A stretch of DNA of 51,796 bases, taken from contig CAKPIH010000003.1 of NCBI GenBank assembly GCA_934162325.1, positions 1-51,796 of the forward strand, read 5' to 3'. Made by a program: the position numbers and the translations under genes. A model generated the notes under the pieces. It saw only the letters and a list, made by a program, of their open reading frames with translations, made no database searches and was not told the origin of the DNA. This DNA is from an uncultured Bacilli bacterium (GTDB lineage: Bacteria > Bacillota_I > Bacilli_A > RF39 > UBA660). Below are positions 18,482-27,266 of the stretch, in pieces. How positions within the stretch are numbered: position 1 is the stretch's first letter; each line of letters opens with the position of its first letter.

Positions 18482-19095
18482 ATTACTTTATTACATAACG
18501 GAATTAATATTCCTCCTAAACTATTACCTAGTATCATTACTAATAGATATAATAATGTATTCAAACTCCAAGTAGATGATACTGAAAAGTAATACATATT
18601 TGCTATACAGTGTTCAAATCCACATAATATAAATACTATTACTCCTAGAAATACTGCTAGATACTTACCAATATCTTTTACTTCTTTATATGTATTTACT
18701 GCTAGATACATAAGTATTCCACAAAAGAATGATAATATTAATATACTAATTAAAGTATCATTTAATTTTATTTCTGCTAATGTCTTAGCTTTATCACTAA
18801 TCATAGTATATATTCTAGTATATTTTAAAATGAATCCAACAAAAAAGGTTCCAATAAAATTACCTATCAAAGTTATTATTAATTTTCTAATATATTTTTT
18901 ATTAAAATTATTAATTAAATAACCTATCTTACCAGTATACAAATTAAAACTATATACTACTATTACAAATAATCCTATAGCAAATAATATAGAACCAACA
19001 ATTTTATTATCTAATGATAAATAAATTGTTCCACCTATTCCTATCATAATACCTGCCAAAATACTCTTTATTAAAGTTTCTATATTGTACTTCAT
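18469..19095 (-). CDS. Formate/nitrite transporter (FNT) family channel
   Basis: A 208-aa membrane protein with about six hydrophobic helices. FNT signatures are visible: NLYTGKIGYL (second helix region) and CGFEHCIANMYYFS, which contains the conserved pore histidine. The final helix carries GNSLGG. FNT channels are pentamers moving formate, nitrite, hydrosulfide or lactate; the substrate cannot be assigned. It is shorter than FocA because loops and termini are short. GGGAGG lies 7 nt before the ATG. A TATAAT box is visible upstream, next to the terminator of the lipoprotein gene. Confidence 0.85.
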   Translation of the reverse strand: MKYNIETLIKSILAGIMIGIGGTIYLSLDNKIVGSILFAIGLFVIVVYSFNLYTGKIGYLINNFNKKYIRKLIITLIGNFIGTFFVGFILKYTRIYTMISDKAKTLAEIKLNDTLISILILSFFCGILMYLAVNTYKEVKDIGKYLAVFLGVIVFILCGFEHCIANMYYFSVSSTWSLNTLLYLLVMILGNSLGGILIPLCNKVIKKG

Positions 19096-19131
19096 TTCTT
19101 TACCTCCCTATTATCATTATATAAAGGGTAA

Positions 19132-19157
19132 AGAAAAAAAGCAAGAACTACTTGCTT
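19132..19157 (-). terminator. Intrinsic terminator of the lipoprotein gene
   Basis: Stem AAGCAAG / CTTGCTT with a 5-nt loop, followed on the minus strand by a T-run; the stop codon of the lipoprotein gene lies in the loop region. Confidence 0.75.
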
Positions 19158-20221
19158 ACTGGAAGTACTGATATACTTCTTGCTATATTTAATAGTTCTT
19201 GCTTAGATAATTTATCACTAACTACATAATATTCAATATTATTATCAATCCAATTAACAGAATTTTCATTTACTATTGCTACAGTAGATGCCATTAATTC
19301 TAAGTCACCATAAGTAGGTACTATTAAATGTTCTTTTTCTTTAGCAATAGTCTCTTCTATTAACATAAATGGATTATCACCATCAAATGTTAATATTAAT
19401 CTTTCGCCACTTTCTTTAGTTACTTTTTCTTTATTAGATAAATGTGTATTAGAAGGAAGATACATAGGATAAATAACATCTTCTATACTACTAGTTTCTT
19501 CTGTTTTAGTACTATTTTTTTGTTCTTTATTATCATTAGTATTAGTATTTTTATTTTCAGTAGTAGTATTATCTTCACTAGGAGTATTATCTTCTTTAAC
19601 ATCAATAATTTCTTTTAAATCAAAATAACTATTTTTAAACTTACTATTTAAGTCTATCTTTTTATAATTCATTGATATTTGTTTATTACCATCTTTATCA
19701 ATTACAGTTACTGATTTAATATTACTATTCTTATCAAGTAATATCTCTTGCTTTACTAGTTTAGGATTATTAGGATAATTAGCGGCCACTGTTAACTTAT
19801 AACCATCTTTAACTTCTTCAAAGACTCTATTATCATCACTAGTTATATCTTCAAGAAGTGGAGATAATAAATATACTTGAGAATTATTATATGGCCAATC
19901 ACTTTGGAATTTAAAACTCTTATTAATTCTAGGAGTAACTACATATACTCCTTCTGAATTACGAAGAATTATTTGTTCATGATTATTAACATTATTAACT
20001 AATCTTACTTTATAGTTATCTTTCTTAGCATATGATACTTCAACATCATATGTATAGATATCTTCATTATTAACTATTTCTAATGTACCTTCTATATAAT
20101 AAGAATTAGCATTATTAATCTTTTTAGTTAAATCTTTAATAATATCTGACTCAGTAGCTTTACCACATCCTCCTAAAAGAAATAATCCTCCTACTAAAAG
20201 AAACAATAATTTTTTTTTCAT
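19148..20221 (-). CDS. LolA-like lipoprotein with C-terminal DUF4367
   Basis: A 357-aa lipoprotein. The signal peptide ends in the lipobox LLGGC (Cys about 19). Residues about 30-205 resemble the LolA/RseB/GerS fold, with repeating strands such as YYIEGTLEIV, QEILLDKNSNIKSVTV and a YFDL motif. An Asn/Thr/Glu-rich linker (about 210-245) leads to a C-terminal DUF4367-type domain, starting YPMYLPSN and ending with an ARSISVL helix. Such architecture occurs in Gram-positive sigma-factor regulators and envelope sensors. The precise role is unknown. It appears monocistronic, with AGAGGTG before the ATG. Confidence 0.78.
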   Translation of the reverse strand: MKKKLLFLLVGGLFLLGGCGKATESDIIKDLTKKINNANSYYIEGTLEIVNNEDIYTYDVEVSYAKKDNYKVRLVNNVNNHEQIILRNSEGVYVVTPRINKSFKFQSDWPYNNSQVYLLSPLLEDITSDDNRVFEEVKDGYKLTVAANYPNNPKLVKQEILLDKNSNIKSVTVIDKDGNKQISMNYKKIDLNSKFKNSYFDLKEIIDVKEDNTPSEDNTTTENKNTNTNDNKEQKNSTKTEETSSIEDVIYPMYLPSNTHLSNKEKVTKESGERLILTFDGDNPFMLIEETIAKEKEHLIVPTYGDLELMASTVAIVNENSVNWIDNNIEYYVVSDKLSKQELLNIARSISVLPVSK

Positions 20222-20327
20222 TTTTCACCTCTTTTTGCTTTCTGATAAATTATATTAGTTTAAATTTCTTATATGATGAATAATTATTCTTTTTTTGTAC
20301 AAAATAAAAATAAAAAGGAGGATAAAA

Positions 20328-20522
20328 ATGAATACATTATATAAAATAGCTCTAACTATAGGTATTATAGGATGTCTTAATTGGGGTTTAGTAGGTTTAT
20401 TTAATTTCAATTTAGTTGAATATTTATTTGGTGATGGTAGTTTACTTACTAAAATAGTTTATGTATTAGTATTTATATCTGGTCTTATAGAGATTGGTAT
20501 CTATACTAAAGATTTAGACTAA
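20328..20522 (+). CDS. DUF378 family small membrane protein
   Basis: A 64-aa protein with two hydrophobic helices. The LNWGLVGLFNFNLVEYLFG segment is the hallmark of DUF378 (YuzA-like) proteins, whose function is not known. The ATG at 20328 has AAAAGGAGG with 7-nt spacing; an in-frame start 33 nt earlier would add a basic extension without a ribosome binding site. A terminator follows directly. Confidence 0.85.
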   Translation: MNTLYKIALTIGIIGCLNWGLVGLFNFNLVEYLFGDGSLLTKIVYVLVFISGLIEIGIYTKDLD

Positions 20523-20524
20523 TT

Positions 20525-20554
20525 GATTATGAATAAAATTCATAGTCTTTTTTT
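20525..20554 (+). terminator. Intrinsic terminator of the DUF378 gene
   Basis: Stem GATTATGAA / TTCATAGTC (one G-T pair), 5-nt loop, then seven T. Confidence 0.85.
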
Positions 20555-20563
20555 ATACAATAA

Positions 20564-20674
20564 ATTTTATTTTCGAAACTACAGGTTCGAAAATACCTCG
20601 GAAGACTACAGGCTGAAGAGGAAATAAAATAAATGATAATTTTAACTTATTAATCTATTTATATAGATTTTTTT
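20564..20674 (+). ncRNA. Unassigned structured element: two hairpins with ACTACAGG loops plus terminator-like stem, upstream of recU
   Basis: An outer stem ATTTTATT / AATAAAAT (20564-20571 with 20623-20630) encloses two hairpins. Hairpin A is TTCGAA-ACTACAGG-TTCGAA (20572-20591). Hairpin B is CCTC ... GAGG (20596-20621), with possible tandem G-A pairs and the same 8-nt loop ACTACAGG. A further stem, AATCTAT / ATAGATT, followed by seven T lies at about 20651-20674, just before a TATAAT-like box and recU. The layout resembles a small riboswitch or a cis-acting RNA. I do not recognise a known family, and no promoter is evident between the DUF378 terminator and the element. Confidence 0.4.
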
Positions 20675-20708
20675 AAATTTTTATAGTATAATTAAATAGG
20701 TGATATTT

Positions 20709-21248
20709 GTGAATTACAGAACTAATTTCAATAGTAGTTTTGCCAATCGTGGTATGGCTCTTGAAAATGACATCAATGAAACCAATAAATATTATCGAGA
20801 ATATGATATAGCTTTAGTATATAAGAAGCCTACTCCTATTAGGATAACTAAAACTAATTACCAGAATATGCGAGTTACTGATGGTTTCTTTGAATGTCCA
20901 TCTACACTAGACTATAATGGAGTATATAAAGGTTATTATATAGAATTTGATGCCAAAGAAACAAGAAGTAAAACAAGTTTTACTATCAATAATATTCATA
21001 ATCATCAAATAGAATATATAAAGAAAGTAATAAAACATGGTGGTATAGTTTTTTTAATAGTAAGATTCACACTATTAGATAAAAATTATATATTAAAGGG
21101 AAAAGACTTGATTAACTTTATAGATAGTAATGATAGAAAGTCTATTCCACTATCCTACTTTGAAGAAAATTGTTATAAAATAGATATAAAATATGCACCT
21201 AGATTAGATTATATTAAATATGTAGATAGGATGATTAAAGAACTATGA
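20709..21248 (+). CDS. recU: Holliday junction resolvase RecU
   Basis: A 179-aa endonuclease resolving four-way junctions in recombination and chromosome segregation. Family features: FANRGMALENDINETNKYY near the start (here residues about 11-29, contains catalytic Glu), KKPTPI, DYNGVYKGYYIEFDAKET with the D-x-n-E-x-K nuclease core, and HQIEYIK. The GTG at 20709 is chosen because AGGTGA lies 5 nt upstream; an in-frame GTG at 20700 overlaps it. The stop overlaps the start of the PBP gene (ATGA), the recU-PBP1 pairing that is conserved in Firmicutes. Confidence 0.95.
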   Translation: MNYRTNFNSSFANRGMALENDINETNKYYREYDIALVYKKPTPIRITKTNYQNMRVTDGFFECPSTLDYNGVYKGYYIEFDAKETRSKTSFTINNIHNHQIEYIKKVIKHGGIVFLIVRFTLLDKNYILKGKDLINFIDSNDRKSIPLSYFEENCYKIDIKYAPRLDYIKYVDRMIKEL

Positions 21249-24200
21249 ATATAATTATTGCATTATTATTTATAATTATAACTATTTTAAGTATTATTGT
21301 ATTTAAAGTAAAAGGATTGTTTACTCTATTAATTAGTATTCCACTAGTTATTATGTACTATAAAGCTAGCGATATAATTAAATTATTAAAAAAGAAAGAA
21401 AGGAAAAATAATGATAATGTAAATTTATCAGAAAGAAAGGAAGTTGAATTTGTGAGCTCTAGAGATAGAAAAAAAGGGGTTAAGGTTGAAAAGAAAGAAA
21501 AGAAAACTAAAAGTAATAATAATGAAAGTAAAAGCAAAAGTAAAAAGAAAATTAAGGTAAATATCAAACCTACTCGTAGTAGAGATAATAGAGAAAAGAA
21601 AAAAAGTATTGGTGATAAAAAAGGTATTGGTAAAAAAATACTTACTATTATATTAGGACTTGCTATATTTGGTGTCTTTGCTGCGATGGCTTTTATGATT
21701 TATATTGTTATAAGTACAGGTAATTTTGATCCAGAAGCATTAAAGAATCAAGATCAAACAGTAGTTTATGATAAAGATGGTAATATATTTGCTACTTTAG
21801 GTGCAGAAAAAAGAGAATCTGTAGAATATGATGAATTACCTCAAGTATTAATTGATGCTTTAATTGCTACTGAGGACTCTAGATTCTATGAACATAATGG
21901 TGTTGATATGGCTAGATTCTTAAAAGCAACCGCTCTTAATTTAATGGGTAAAGATGACGCTGGTGGTGCTTCTACTTTAACAATGCAAACGGTTAAAAAT
22001 AATTTAACAAAGAAAGATAGTAAAGAAAATAATAAAATTAAAAAAATAATTAGAAAATTTCAAGATGTTTATTTATCCGTATTCTTTATGGAAAAGAAAT
22101 ATAGTAAAAATGAAATATTAGAAATGTATGTTAATGATAGCTGTTTAGGTGGAAGAATATATGGTGTTGGAGAAGCAAGTAAATATTACTTTGGTAAAAC
22201 TGTTTCTGAACTTAGTTTACCAGAGGCTTCACTACTTGCTGGTATGTATCAAGCTCCTAATAAATATGATCCATATAAACATCCTGAAGCTGCTGAAAAA
22301 AGAAGAAATACTGTTCTTACTCTTATGGTAAGACATGGTTATATTACTGAAGAAGAAAAAAATATGGCCACTGATGTTAGTATTGAAAGTATGCTAGCAG
22401 GTGGTTCTGGTCTTGGAGAATATGAAGGTTACTTAGATACAGTTATTCAAGAAGTAAAAGATAAAACTGGTGATGATCCTTCATTAGTATCAATGAAAAT
22501 ATATACTGCTCTAGATAGAAGTATTCAAGATGGTATTAACAAAGTACTTAGTGGGGAATCTCATACTTGGGCTGATGATTCGGTACAAGCAGGTATTGCT
22601 ATTACTAATGTTAATGATGGTACAATCGTTGCTATTGGTGCTGGTAGAAATAGAACTGCTGGTGACTGGAACTATGCTACTCAAGCTTTAAGACAACCAG
22701 GAAGTACCGCTAAGCCAATATTTGATTATGGTCCTGGTTTTGAATATAATGATTTTTCTACTTATACTCTATTTAATGATGAGCCTTGGACTTATACTAA
22801 TGGACCAGAAATAGGAAACTGGGATGGTTCTTATCAAGGATTAATTACATTAAGACAAGCTCTTAGTGTATCAAGAAATATTCCGGCGTTAAAAGCTTTT
22901 CAACAAGTAGATAAGAAGAATATTGTTACATTTGTTAATGGTTTAGGAATTGATGTTGCATATAGTACTAAATCAGAAAACTATAAGAAAAATGAAAATA
23001 ATGGTTCAGATAATTTAATTAATGAAGCATATTCTATTGGTGGTATGTCATATGGTGTAACACCTCTTGATATGGCTGAAGCTTATGCCGCATTTGCAAA
23101 TGGTGGATATCATATTGAGACTCATGCTGTTACTAAAATAGAATATCGTTCTTCTGGTAAAACAGTTGATTTTAGTGTCGATAAAGAAAAAGTAATGGCA
23201 GACTCTACTTCTTACTTAATGAATAATGTTTTACAATATGCTGTAGAGCATGGATTTAATGGTGGTGCTAGAGTATATGGTTCTACTGTTGCTGCTAAAA
23301 CTGGTACCTCTAACCTATCAGATGATGTTTGTAGAGCAAAGGGAATTCCTATAGGATCAGTAAATGACTTATGGACTGTAGCTTATACTCCTGAATATTC
23401 AATTGCTTTATGGTATGGTTATGAAAAAGTAGATAAAGATCATTATTTAGGTGGTGCTAGTGCTCCTAAAGATGCTGTTATGCGTTCTGTTATGCAATAT
23501 GTACCAAAAACTACTAAAACTTGGGAAATGCCTTCTTCAGTAGTAACAGTTACAGTCGAAAAAGAAACATGGCCTGCTAAACTACCTAGTGAATATACTC
23601 CTGATGATATGAAAATAACAGAATATTTTAAAAAAGGTACTCAACCTACTGAAATATCAGAAAGATATGCTAAATTACCTGATGTTACTAACTTAAAGAG
23701 TTCTAAAACTATTGGAGGATATAAATTAACTTGGAATTGGAAAAAACCTGACGTATTAGATGATTCTTATTTAAGTAAATACTTTAGTCAATCAGTATTT
23801 GGTAAACAATCTGGTAGTTATTTACAATCTAGAATTAATTATAATAATAATACTCTAGGTGGTATTGGTTTTGGTATATATGTTAAAAATAACTCTGGTA
23901 GTTTAGAGAGAATAGCCTTTACTACTGATAATGAATATGTGTATGTTCCTAGTGATGCTGGTACTTCTCATGTAATTGTTAAGGCTGAATATAAATCATT
24001 TAAATCTAATGCTAGTAATGGTACTGAGATATCTGTTAAAAGTGATGGTTCTATAATTAGTAGTGGACTTAACATTTCTTTAAAAGGAAAGTCTGAATTA
24101 GAGATTCCAAAAGCTGATTATAGCGATCCTGGAGTAACTGCTACTTATAATGGTAAAGATGTTACTACAAGTGCTAATATTACTTATGAAGTTAATGGTA

Positions 24201-24331
24201 ATACTTATAATAGTAAATCTGATTTAGATACTGCGATTAATAGATTAGATACTGGAAAATATTCTATTAAATATATAGTTACTTATAGAGGTGAAACAGA
24301 CAATTTAATTAGAACAATAACAATAAAATAG
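21245..24331 (+). CDS. Class A penicillin-binding protein (PBP1) with an extended N-terminus
   Basis: A 1028-aa bifunctional peptidoglycan synthase. The glycosyltransferase 51 domain (about 175-370) shows EDSRFYEHNGVD, GGASTLTMQT and KNEILEMYVN. The transpeptidase domain (about 430-760) has SxxK in PGSTAKPIF (Ser about 486), SRN in SVSRNIPAL and KTGTSN (about 685). After it come Fn3/Ig-like regions to the C-terminus. Upstream of the usual single membrane anchor (about 130-155) there is an extra N-terminal part with two hydrophobic segments (about 1-20 and 25-45) and a long Lys/Ser-rich linker. The ATG overlaps the recU stop by 4 nt, which supports this start. It acts at the outer face of the membrane. 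Confidence 0.95.
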   Translation: MNIIIALLFIIITILSIIVFKVKGLFTLLISIPLVIMYYKASDIIKLLKKKERKNNDNVNLSERKEVEFVSSRDRKKGVKVEKKEKKTKSNNNESKSKSKKKIKVNIKPTRSRDNREKKKSIGDKKGIGKKILTIILGLAIFGVFAAMAFMIYIVISTGNFDPEALKNQDQTVVYDKDGNIFATLGAEKRESVEYDELPQVLIDALIATEDSRFYEHNGVDMARFLKATALNLMGKDDAGGASTLTMQTVKNNLTKKDSKENNKIKKIIRKFQDVYLSVFFMEKKYSKNEILEMYVNDSCLGGRIYGVGEASKYYFGKTVSELSLPEASLLAGMYQAPNKYDPYKHPEAAEKRRNTVLTLMVRHGYITEEEKNMATDVSIESMLAGGSGLGEYEGYLDTVIQEVKDKTGDDPSLVSMKIYTALDRSIQDGINKVLSGESHTWADDSVQAGIAITNVNDGTIVAIGAGRNRTAGDWNYATQALRQPGSTAKPIFDYGPGFEYNDFSTYTLFNDEPWTYTNGPEIGNWDGSYQGLITLRQALSVSRNIPALKAFQQVDKKNIVTFVNGLGIDVAYSTKSENYKKNENNGSDNLINEAYSIGGMSYGVTPLDMAEAYAAFANGGYHIETHAVTKIEYRSSGKTVDFSVDKEKVMADSTSYLMNNVLQYAVEHGFNGGARVYGSTVAAKTGTSNLSDDVCRAKGIPIGSVNDLWTVAYTPEYSIALWYGYEKVDKDHYLGGASAPKDAVMRSVMQYVPKTTKTWEMPSSVVTVTVEKETWPAKLPSEYTPDDMKITEYFKKGTQPTEISERYAKLPDVTNLKSSKTIGGYKLTWNWKKPDVLDDSYLSKYFSQSVFGKQSGSYLQSRINYNNNTLGGIGFGIYVKNNSGSLERIAFTTDNEYVYVPSDAGTSHVIVKAEYKSFKSNASNGTEISVKSDGSIISSGLNISLKGKSELEIPKADYSDPGVTATYNGKDVTTSANITYEVNGNTYNSKSDLDTAINRLDTGKYSIKYIVTYRGETDNLIRTITIK

Positions 24332-24354
24332 AGAGAATTGCTTCTCTCTATTTT
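24325..24354. terminator. Bidirectional terminator between PBP1 and LTA-synthase-like genes
   Basis: Perfect 12-bp stem AAATAGAGAGAA / TTCTCTCTATTT with loop TTGC. Confidence 0.85.
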
Positions 24355-25829
24355 CTTATATATTTATAATAATAATCTGAACTTTTCTTTAATTCCTTAT
24401 TGAAATTATCCAATCCTATTTCTTCAGGAATTGTTTTTTTACTTGAAAACAAATTAGTTCCAAGGCCTAGTCTATCACCTTCAATTGATACTCCTAAGGC
24501 CGCTAATGTGGTAGGAAACATATCCATTGTTGTAAATACCCTATTCTTATTATTTACTGGTAATACTTTAGAATTAATGAAAGCATTGTATACTACTCTA
24601 TCATAATTGTTATCGATATTATAGAAATTTTCTTGCATTGTCGGATGATCTCCTGTTAAAACAATAGTGGTATTTTCATAAAAATCTTGTTCTTGAATCC
24701 AAGAGATAAATTCCGCTATCATACTATCAGAACAGTAAAATGAATTAGCATAGGCTTCACTAAAGATAGTATCACAACTCTTATCTAAGTAACCATCAGT
24801 AAAATGGGTGTCTGCTGTTAACATTGTAAAATTAAATGGTTTATCATCTTTAGATATTTCTGTTAAATATTCTTTAGCATAAGTAAATAACTTACTATCT
24901 TCATAGCCCCACCACTCATGATAATCACTATCTATTTTTCCTTCTTCTACTGCTGTATAATAATCACTTATTATATAACTATGATTACTAAAGTATGATC
25001 TTCTGCCACCAAAGTTAGCATCAGAGCCCATTAATAAATAATTATTATATCCTTCCATAGATAAAATATCACCTATCGTAGTAATATTATTAAAACTGGT
25101 GCTATTACTACTACTAATATCGTTTATTTTTACTTTAAGAGGAATACCGGCAGTTTGGGCTATCATGGCCGCTACTGTCCAACTAGTACCATATGATTCT
25201 CTAGCTCCTCCAAGTAAATTGGTATTAGAAAAATTAATATTGTTAAGCGCTATATTCTCTAAATTTGGTGTTACTGATATATCAAATACGCCACCATTCT
25301 TTTTACTAATATTAGTCATTTCTGTTGACTCTAAAAATATATATATTAAGTTCTGCTTTTTTTCAGGAAATTTTATTTCAACTTCATCAGGTTTGATATA
25401 ATAGTCTTTAAATAAATCAGTATTTCTTAAACTATTAAATGCGTAATCAAAGAATCCTACTGTTATACCTAAATATATAATAGAGGCCGCTAATAAAATT
25501 CTACTATATCTTTTTATGTTTTTTATTGGCAAAAGAACAAGTTCTTTTTTTTCTTTATTTTTCTTAATATCTATACTAACTTTACGATCAAAATTTAATG
25601 TAGGAAGTATTAGTAATATATTTAATATGGTAAATAATATAAAACCATAAAATATTATAATAGCGATTGATACTACTGAAGTACCATTCATTCCTGCTAC
25701 TTTAATTAGACTATAGATATATTGATCAAAACTAGCATTATGGATATTTTGACTTAAATAAAAAGAAAAGACAATAATTGCATTAGCAATAAATATTAGT
25801 ATATATTTTTTTAAATTTATTTTTTTCAT
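24348..25829 (-). CDS. LtaS-like phosphoglycerol transferase (sulfatase/alkaline phosphatase fold)
   Basis: A 493-aa membrane enzyme. About four hydrophobic segments (residues 10-145) precede an extracellular sulfatase-type domain. Motifs: FLESTEMT with the candidate nucleophile Thr, GGARESYGTSWTVAAMIAQ, WWGYEDSKLF, TADTHFTDG and TGDHPTMQENF with metal-binding Asp-His. This matches lipoteichoic acid synthase and MdoB-type phosphoglycerol transferases; only the general reaction can be inferred. I set the start at ATG 25829, 8 nt after AGG of AGGTGATG; upstream GTG and ATG codons overlap that site. It has its own promoter immediately after murF. Confidence 0.85.
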   Translation of the reverse strand: MKKINLKKYILIFIANAIIVFSFYLSQNIHNASFDQYIYSLIKVAGMNGTSVVSIAIIIFYGFILFTILNILLILPTLNFDRKVSIDIKKNKEKKELVLLPIKNIKRYSRILLAASIIYLGITVGFFDYAFNSLRNTDLFKDYYIKPDEVEIKFPEKKQNLIYIFLESTEMTNISKKNGGVFDISVTPNLENIALNNINFSNTNLLGGARESYGTSWTVAAMIAQTAGIPLKVKINDISSSNSTSFNNITTIGDILSMEGYNNYLLMGSDANFGGRRSYFSNHSYIISDYYTAVEEGKIDSDYHEWWGYEDSKLFTYAKEYLTEISKDDKPFNFTMLTADTHFTDGYLDKSCDTIFSEAYANSFYCSDSMIAEFISWIQEQDFYENTTIVLTGDHPTMQENFYNIDNNYDRVVYNAFINSKVLPVNNKNRVFTTMDMFPTTLAALGVSIEGDRLGLGTNLFSSKKTIPEEIGLDNFNKELKKSSDYYYKYIRK

Positions 25830-25843
25830 TTTCATCACCTAAA

Positions 25844-25867
25844 AACTGTACTAAATATAGTACAGTT
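25844..25867. promoter_or_regulatory. Perfect palindrome at the start of the LtaS-like transcript
   Basis: Arms AACTGTACTA / TAGTACAGTT with a 4-nt loop lie between the -10 box and the ribosome binding site, covering the expected transcription start. It may be an operator or a 5'-terminal mRNA hairpin; TTTTT follows, so it could also act as a terminator for read-through from murF. Confidence 0.5.
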
Positions 25868-25869
25868 AT

Positions 25870-25898
25870 AATATACATTAATCTATTTAATTTGTCAA
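25870..25898 (-). promoter_or_regulatory. Sigma-A promoter of the LtaS-like gene
   Basis: -35 TTGACA (25893-25898), 17-nt spacer, -10 TATATT (25870-25875), located directly after the murF stop codon. Confidence 0.75.
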
Positions 25899-25901
25899 AT
25901 T

Positions 25902-27245
25902 TTATTCTTCCATTAGGTATTTGACAATGTTACCTAGTTTAATTGCATGTGATCCTTTAAACAATACTGCATCTCCTTCGTGGAGTAATTCTTTTATTTT
26001 TTCATGTGATTCATTTTCATTATTAAAATGATAATAATTTGTATAGTTATTTTCTTCTAAATATTTGTCAGTATATTTTGTATCAGTACCAATGGTTACT
26101 ATAATATCTAATTTATTTTCTAAAAGTAATTTACCAATATTTTCATGTATTTCTTTATTATAATCACCAACTTCAAGAATATCTCCTACTACTGCTATTT
26201 TTCTTTTAGATGGTTCTTTTTCTAATATTTCTAATGATGATTTAATGGCATCTAATGATGAATTATATGTATCATCAATTATAGTTACACCATTCTTTGT
26301 CTTTTTGAATTCTAATCTGTTAGAAGTAAACTCCATATTCTTAATACCCTTTTGAATATTAGAAATAGATACATCACAAAGTTTTCCTATAACATATGCT
26401 ACTAGGCTATTATAGATAAAGGCTGTATTATTAATTGGTGAGGTAATCTTATTATTCTCTACTACAAAGGTACTATTATTTATATCTTTAGCCATATAAT
26501 CACTTTTATTATCAATACCTATAGTTATTACTTTATTTAATGACTTTATATAATCTAGATTATTATGCATTATATCATTATCGTTATTTATAATTAGTGG
26601 TCCATTTAGTCCTTCTATTATTTCTAATTTAGCTTTCATGATATTTTCTCTTGAACCTAAATTACCTATATGAGCAGTTCCTACGTTAGTTATTACCCCA
26701 ATAGTAGGTCTTGCGATGTCGGTTAAATAAGAAAGTTCTCCAAAGTGATTCATTCCCATTTCTACTACTAAAATATCTTCATCAGTTAATTTTAATATTG
26801 TAAGGGGAAGACCAATATGATTATTATGGTTGGCTTCTGTTTTTAATACTTTATATTCGGTACTTAAAACAGCCGCTATCATATCTTTAGTAGAAGTCTT
26901 TCCTACACTACCTGTTACTGCTACTACTGGAATATTATATAAACTTCTTTTATACTTAGCAAGAAGACCTATTGCTTTAATAGTATCTTCTACTTTAACA
27001 ATGGTTTTATCTTTATACTTATCATCTACTTCATTAATATTATCTAGAATACATACACTAGCGCCTTTATCAAAAGCATCTTTATAAAATTTATTGCCAT
27101 CAAAAGATTCACCTTTTATTCCAATATATACATCATCTTTATTTATTAATCTAGTATCTTTAGAAAAATTATTAAGTGGTAAATTGATGTCACCACATAA
27201 TAATTTTCCATTACATACTTCTATTAAATCTTTTACATATATCAT
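25902..27245 (-). CDS. murF: UDP-N-acetylmuramoyl-tripeptide--D-alanyl-D-alanine ligase MurF
   Basis: A 447-aa cytoplasmic Mur ligase adding D-Ala-D-Ala to the peptidoglycan precursor. The N-terminal domain is followed by the ATP loop VTGSVGKTSTKDM (about 110-122), then EANHNNHIGLP, VVEMGMNHFGE, and IDDTYNSSLDAIKSSLE, all MurF signatures. Length is normal. GAGGTG precedes the ATG. It lies 21 nt after parC in the same orientation and is probably transcribed from the parC promoter. Confidence 0.95.
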   Translation of the reverse strand: MIYVKDLIEVCNGKLLCGDINLPLNNFSKDTRLINKDDVYIGIKGESFDGNKFYKDAFDKGASVCILDNINEVDDKYKDKTIVKVEDTIKAIGLLAKYKRSLYNIPVVAVTGSVGKTSTKDMIAAVLSTEYKVLKTEANHNNHIGLPLTILKLTDEDILVVEMGMNHFGELSYLTDIARPTIGVITNVGTAHIGNLGSRENIMKAKLEIIEGLNGPLIINNDNDIMHNNLDYIKSLNKVITIGIDNKSDYMAKDINNSTFVVENNKITSPINNTAFIYNSLVAYVIGKLCDVSISNIQKGIKNMEFTSNRLEFKKTKNGVTIIDDTYNSSLDAIKSSLEILEKEPSKRKIAVVGDILEVGDYNKEIHENIGKLLLENKLDIIVTIGTDTKYTDKYLEENNYTNYYHFNNENESHEKIKELLHEGDAVLFKGSHAIKLGNIVKYLMEE

Positions 27246-27266
27246 AGTTACACCTCTTATTTTAAA

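Noticed and set aside
20600..20630. Hammerhead-like CTGAAGA and GAAA motifs in the element before recU
   Set aside because: The two motifs are almost adjacent, leaving no room for stem II, and no cleavage-site stem is present.
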